DNA from: an uncultured Bacteroidota bacterium
GTDB lineage: Bacteria > Bacteroidota > Bacteroidia > Chitinophagales > Saprospiraceae
Reading direction: 5' to 3'
Assembly: GCA_937926185.1 (NCBI GenBank)
Contig: CALEYM010000331.1
Location: 1 to 8,791 of the forward strand
DNA: 8,791 bases
Shown: positions 6,374 through 8,791 of the stretch, piece by piece
Position numbering within the stretch: position 1 is the stretch's first letter
Layout: each line of letters opens with the position of its first letter
Notes under the pieces: model-generated
What the model saw: only the letters and a program-made list of their open reading frames with translations
Database searches by the model: none
Told to the model about the DNA's origin: nothing
Program-made: the position numbers and the translations under genes

Positions 6374-7036
6374 CATATCCCGTTGTGGAAAAAATGGGTG
6401 TCCCATGTGGTGCCGCTCACGCTGGAAACAGCCGCCTCCGAACAGAATCCCGATCTCGCGGTGATGCTCGACCGGGGACGGCTCCAGCTGCTGAGCGGCA
6501 ACGCCATTTATTCCTGGGATGACCTGTACCACAATTTTACCATCGCTTTCGGGACGCTCGACCTGAAAGCGCGACCAATCGAAGACGTGTTGATACTGGG
6601 ACTTGGTCTGGGCAGCGTGCCTTATATCCTGGAAAAAACTTACGGGCGGGCATATCGTTACACCGCGGTGGAATGGGATGAAACCGTGGCGGAACTGGCC
6701 GCCAGATACACCCTATCGCGGCTAAAAAGTCCGGTTGACATCATTACTGCCGATGCCGGCATCTTTCTCCAGGTTACGGAAGAACAGTACGATATGATCG
6801 TGGTCGATATTTTTGAAGACGACCGCACCCCGGAACAGTTTGAAACGGTCGCTTTCCTCGAAGCCTGTGCCGAACGCCTGCGACCCAATGGTCTTATTTT
6901 GTATAACCGGCTGTATAACGCCCATCGTAACATTGTTTCGACCCAACGCTTTTTTGAAGATACTTTTAAAAACGTCTTTCCCGGCGCGGATAAGATCGAT
7001 ACGGGAGGGAATTGGATATTGGTGAATGTGCTTTAA
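6371..7036 (+). CDS. Spermidine-synthase-like SAM-dependent methyltransferase, substrate unknown
   Basis: The 221-residue cytoplasmic protein has the class I Rossmann methyltransferase signatures: glycine motif LILGLGLGS (74-82; G77, G79, G81), acidic end of strand 2 in VEWD (E101), ITADAG (125-130; D128) and the YDMIVVD strand (140-146; D146). It ends in GNWILVNV, as spermidine-synthase relatives often do. DDLYHNF (50-56) recalls the YHE region of aminopropyltransferases. The expected DxxDP catalytic loop reads D-I-F-E-D-D (146-151), and the N-terminal beta domain is short. True spermidine synthesis is therefore doubtful, and a methyltransferase or other SAM-using role is likelier. It is coupled to the AsmA gene, so a link to envelope or lipid chemistry is possible but unproven. 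Its stop overlaps that of the convergent ATPase gene. The substrate cannot be named from sequence. Confidence 0.85.
   Translation: MHIPLWKKWVSHVVPLTLETAASEQNPDLAVMLDRGRLQLLSGNAIYSWDDLYHNFTIAFGTLDLKARPIEDVLILGLGLGSVPYILEKTYGRAYRYTAVEWDETVAELAARYTLSRLKSPVDIITADAGIFLQVTEEQYDMIVVDIFEDDRTPEQFETVAFLEACAERLRPNGLILYNRLYNAHRNIVSTQRFFEDTFKNVFPGADKIDTGGNWILVNVL
7033..7036. other. Convergent overlapping stop codons in one TTAA
   Basis: The plus-strand TAA of the methyltransferase (7034-7036) and the minus-strand TAA of the P-type ATPase (7035-7033) are both contained in one palindromic TTAA. The two convergent genes thus overlap by 4 nt, leaving no spacer for a terminator between them. Each transcript must end inside the other gene. 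Confidence 0.95.
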
Positions 7037-8791
7037 AGCAATCCCAGCCTCCACGCCTTCCAATGGCTCATGCCAAATCCAAACAGCACGATAGTAACGG
7101 AGCTCAACGGCATTAAGATAGCCGCTACTACTGGCGATAAGGTACCGCTGACGGCATAACTCAGCCCCACCACGTTGTAGCAGGCTGCCAGTAAATACGC
7201 CCGGTTTACGGTGGTGATACCCCAATGGGCCAGGTTGAGGAATTTCGGCAGGCGGTGAAATTCTTCGGCATGCAGGATCGCGTCGCAGGCCGGGGTGAAG
7301 TTGTTGGTGTTTTCGGCCACCACTATGCCTACATCGCTTTGCCGCAAGGCGCCGGCGTCGTTGAGGCCGTCGCCCAGCATCAGCACTTTTTTTCCTTCCA
7401 GTTGCAGGTTTTTTACAAAATCGAGTTTATCCTGCGGACTTTGATGGAAACGCAGGGCGCCGGGTTCCTTAAAATAAGCCGTCAGGGCGTCCTGCTCGCG
7501 GTCGTTATCGCCGGAAAGCAGGGTGGCGCCGGCATTTTGTTGCCGGAAATGGGTCAAAACTTCCGGCAAACCTTCCCGGTAGTAGATTTTTATGTCAAAA
7601 TAGCCGTGCACTTCGCCGTCGATTTCGGCGAATACGCCCTTTTGATCTTCTTTTTCTTCCCGGATAAATGCCGCGGAGCCCAAACGAACAAATCTTCCCG
7701 AAACCCTGCCGGATAAGCCTTTGCCCGGTATTTCCACAAACCCGTCCACCGGCGCAACCGGTACTTCCGGCATCGATTCCACGATTTGCCGGCTGAGTGG
7801 GTGACTGCTTTGGTAGGCCAGCGATTTGAGCGCAATCTGGTCGGCGCCCGATAGGCGTTGTCCGGAAAACTGAACGGCGTTTTGCGACAGGTTGGTAATG
7901 GTCCCGGTTTTATCGAACACCACCGCGTTCACGGTGGAAAAAGCCTCCAGTACGTTGGTATTTTTCACATAAAACCGGTTTCGGCCCAGGATACGCAACA
8001 CATTGCCCATTGTGAACGGAATGGACAAAGCCACCGCGCAGGGGCAGGCAATGATTAGCACGGCCGTAAAAGCATTCACCGCTTTCCCAAAATCGTTGGG
8101 CGCCCAATACAAAAAGGACAGGCCGGCAACGCCGAGAATTACGGCCGTGAAATAGCGCCCGGCCCGGTCGGCCAGCAGGCTGGCATGTCCTTTCACTTTG
8201 GCTTTAAACGCTTCGTCGTTCCACAACTGCGTCAGGTAACTGGTGTTCACCCGCCTCGTCAGGCTGATCTCGATGGTTTCGCCGTTTTGTTTGCCGCCGG
8301 CGTAAATGCGCTCGCCGCTGCGTACGGCAACCGGATGGGCTTCGCCGGTCACAAAACTGTAATCCACGCGGGCATCGCCCCGCAGCAGGATGCCGTCGGC
8401 GGGAATAAGTTCGCCGTTGCGCACCACGATGATGTCGCCGGGTTCCAGGCGGTTTACCGGCGTGGCAGTTTCGGCGCCGTCGCTGTTTTTACGCGAAGCG
8501 GCTACCGGGAAATAGGATTTATAATCGCGTTCAAAAGAAAGTTGATGATAAGTTTTTTGCTGGAACCAGCGGCCAGTCAGCAGGAAAAATACCAGACCGG
8601 CAAAGGAGTCCATGTAACCCGCGCCGGTGCCGCCGATGATCTCCCAGGCCGAGCGTCCGAACAGCATGGCCATGCCCAGCGCCAGGGGCACGTCGATGTT
8701 GAGGTGTTTGTTGCGGAGGCCGTTCCAGGCGGAAATGAAATAGTCGCGACCGCTGTATACCAGTACCGGGATGGCCAGCAGGAGATTCAGA
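7033..8791 (-). CDS. Cu+-type P1B-ATPase, CopA/CcoI-like, partial (N-terminus outside window)
   Basis: The reading frame is open to the right edge, so the first residues and any N-terminal metal-binding domain are missing. About 585 residues are visible, numbered here from the edge. Landmarks are actuator TGE (148-150), CPC in a membrane helix (249-251), phosphorylation motif DKTGT (293-297), the HP locus in SSHPLSRQ (328-335), SGDN (426-429) and hinge GDGLND (473-478). YN (538-539) and MPLSS (560-564) in the last two helices, together with CPC, are the Cu+ (P1B-1) signature, so it should move Cu+ out of the cytoplasm using ATP. The FERDYKSYFPVA region resembles, from memory, the CcoI/FixI-type ATPases that supply copper for cytochrome cbb3 oxidase in Bacteroidota; a CopA detoxification role is the alternative. 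A GTG at 8691 is in frame but internal: coding sequence (NGLRNKHLNID) continues upstream. TGEA and SGDN replace the commoner TGES and TGDN. Confidence 0.93.
   Translation of the reverse strand, partial: LNLLLAIPVLVYSGRDYFISAWNGLRNKHLNIDVPLALGMAMLFGRSAWEIIGGTGAGYMDSFAGLVFFLLTGRWFQQKTYHQLSFERDYKSYFPVAASRKNSDGAETATPVNRLEPGDIIVVRNGELIPADGILLRGDARVDYSFVTGEAHPVAVRSGERIYAGGKQNGETIEISLTRRVNTSYLTQLWNDEAFKAKVKGHASLLADRAGRYFTAVILGVAGLSFLYWAPNDFGKAVNAFTAVLIIACPCAVALSIPFTMGNVLRILGRNRFYVKNTNVLEAFSTVNAVVFDKTGTITNLSQNAVQFSGQRLSGADQIALKSLAYQSSHPLSRQIVESMPEVPVAPVDGFVEIPGKGLSGRVSGRFVRLGSAAFIREEKEDQKGVFAEIDGEVHGYFDIKIYYREGLPEVLTHFRQQNAGATLLSGDNDREQDALTAYFKEPGALRFHQSPQDKLDFVKNLQLEGKKVLMLGDGLNDAGALRQSDVGIVVAENTNNFTPACDAILHAEEFHRLPKFLNLAHWGITTVNRAYLLAACYNVVGLSYAVSGTLSPVVAAILMPLSSVTIVLFGFGMSHWKAWRLGLL

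Noticed and set aside
6371..7036. A genuine spermidine synthase (speE).
   Set aside because: The N-terminal domain is short and the catalytic DxxDP-type loop is changed, so only the broader family can be supported.
8689..8691. A GTG at 8691 as the true start of the P-type ATPase.
   Set aside because: Thirty-three further in-frame codons run to the window edge and encode typical P1B-ATPase sequence, so the GTG is an internal Val.

Overview
The window reads as a chromosomal segment of a member of the Bacteroidota, perhaps of the Saprospiria/Chitinophagia side. The evidence is promoter-like TAnnTTTG boxes in front of genes, no Shine-Dalgarno sequences at the starts, a Bacteroidota-style AsmA protein, and a P1B-ATPase resembling the CcoI/FixI type common in that phylum. 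The phylum call is fairly firm; anything finer is a guess. Apart from the truncated gene at the right edge, I see no broken gene, transposase, phage gene, RNA gene or CRISPR array.

Layout: (1) 1-111 is a C-rich tandem repeat (G-rich on the minus strand) that runs off the left edge. (2) 106-1836 (minus) is a fused two-domain ABC ATPase of the oligopeptide/dipeptide importer class, whose stop codon lies inside that repeat. (3) 1837-1963 is a spacer filled by two tandem hairpin units. (4) 1964-3142 (minus) is ribonuclease D, with a promoter box that implies an almost leaderless mRNA. (5) 3143-3281 is a divergent promoter region. (6) 3282-6371 (plus) is a 1029-residue AsmA-family protein: one N-terminal membrane anchor, a long repetitive beta-type body and a charged helical tail. 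(7) 6371-7036 (plus) is a spermidine-synthase-like SAM-dependent methyltransferase, coupled to the AsmA gene through a TGATG junction. (8) 7033 to beyond 8791 (minus) is a Cu+-type P1B-ATPase whose N-terminus is outside the window; it converges on the methyltransferase and shares a TTAA stop overlap with it.

The genes fall into three units. RNase D and the ABC ATPase point the same way but are separated by the hairpin pair. The AsmA and methyltransferase genes form a tight two-gene operon at the cell envelope/lipid interface. The copper ATPase belongs to a unit that lies mostly to the right. I see no complete unknown system here. The least explained parts are the two repeat families at the gene ends, the duplicated helical tail of the AsmA protein, and the AsmA-methyltransferase pairing.
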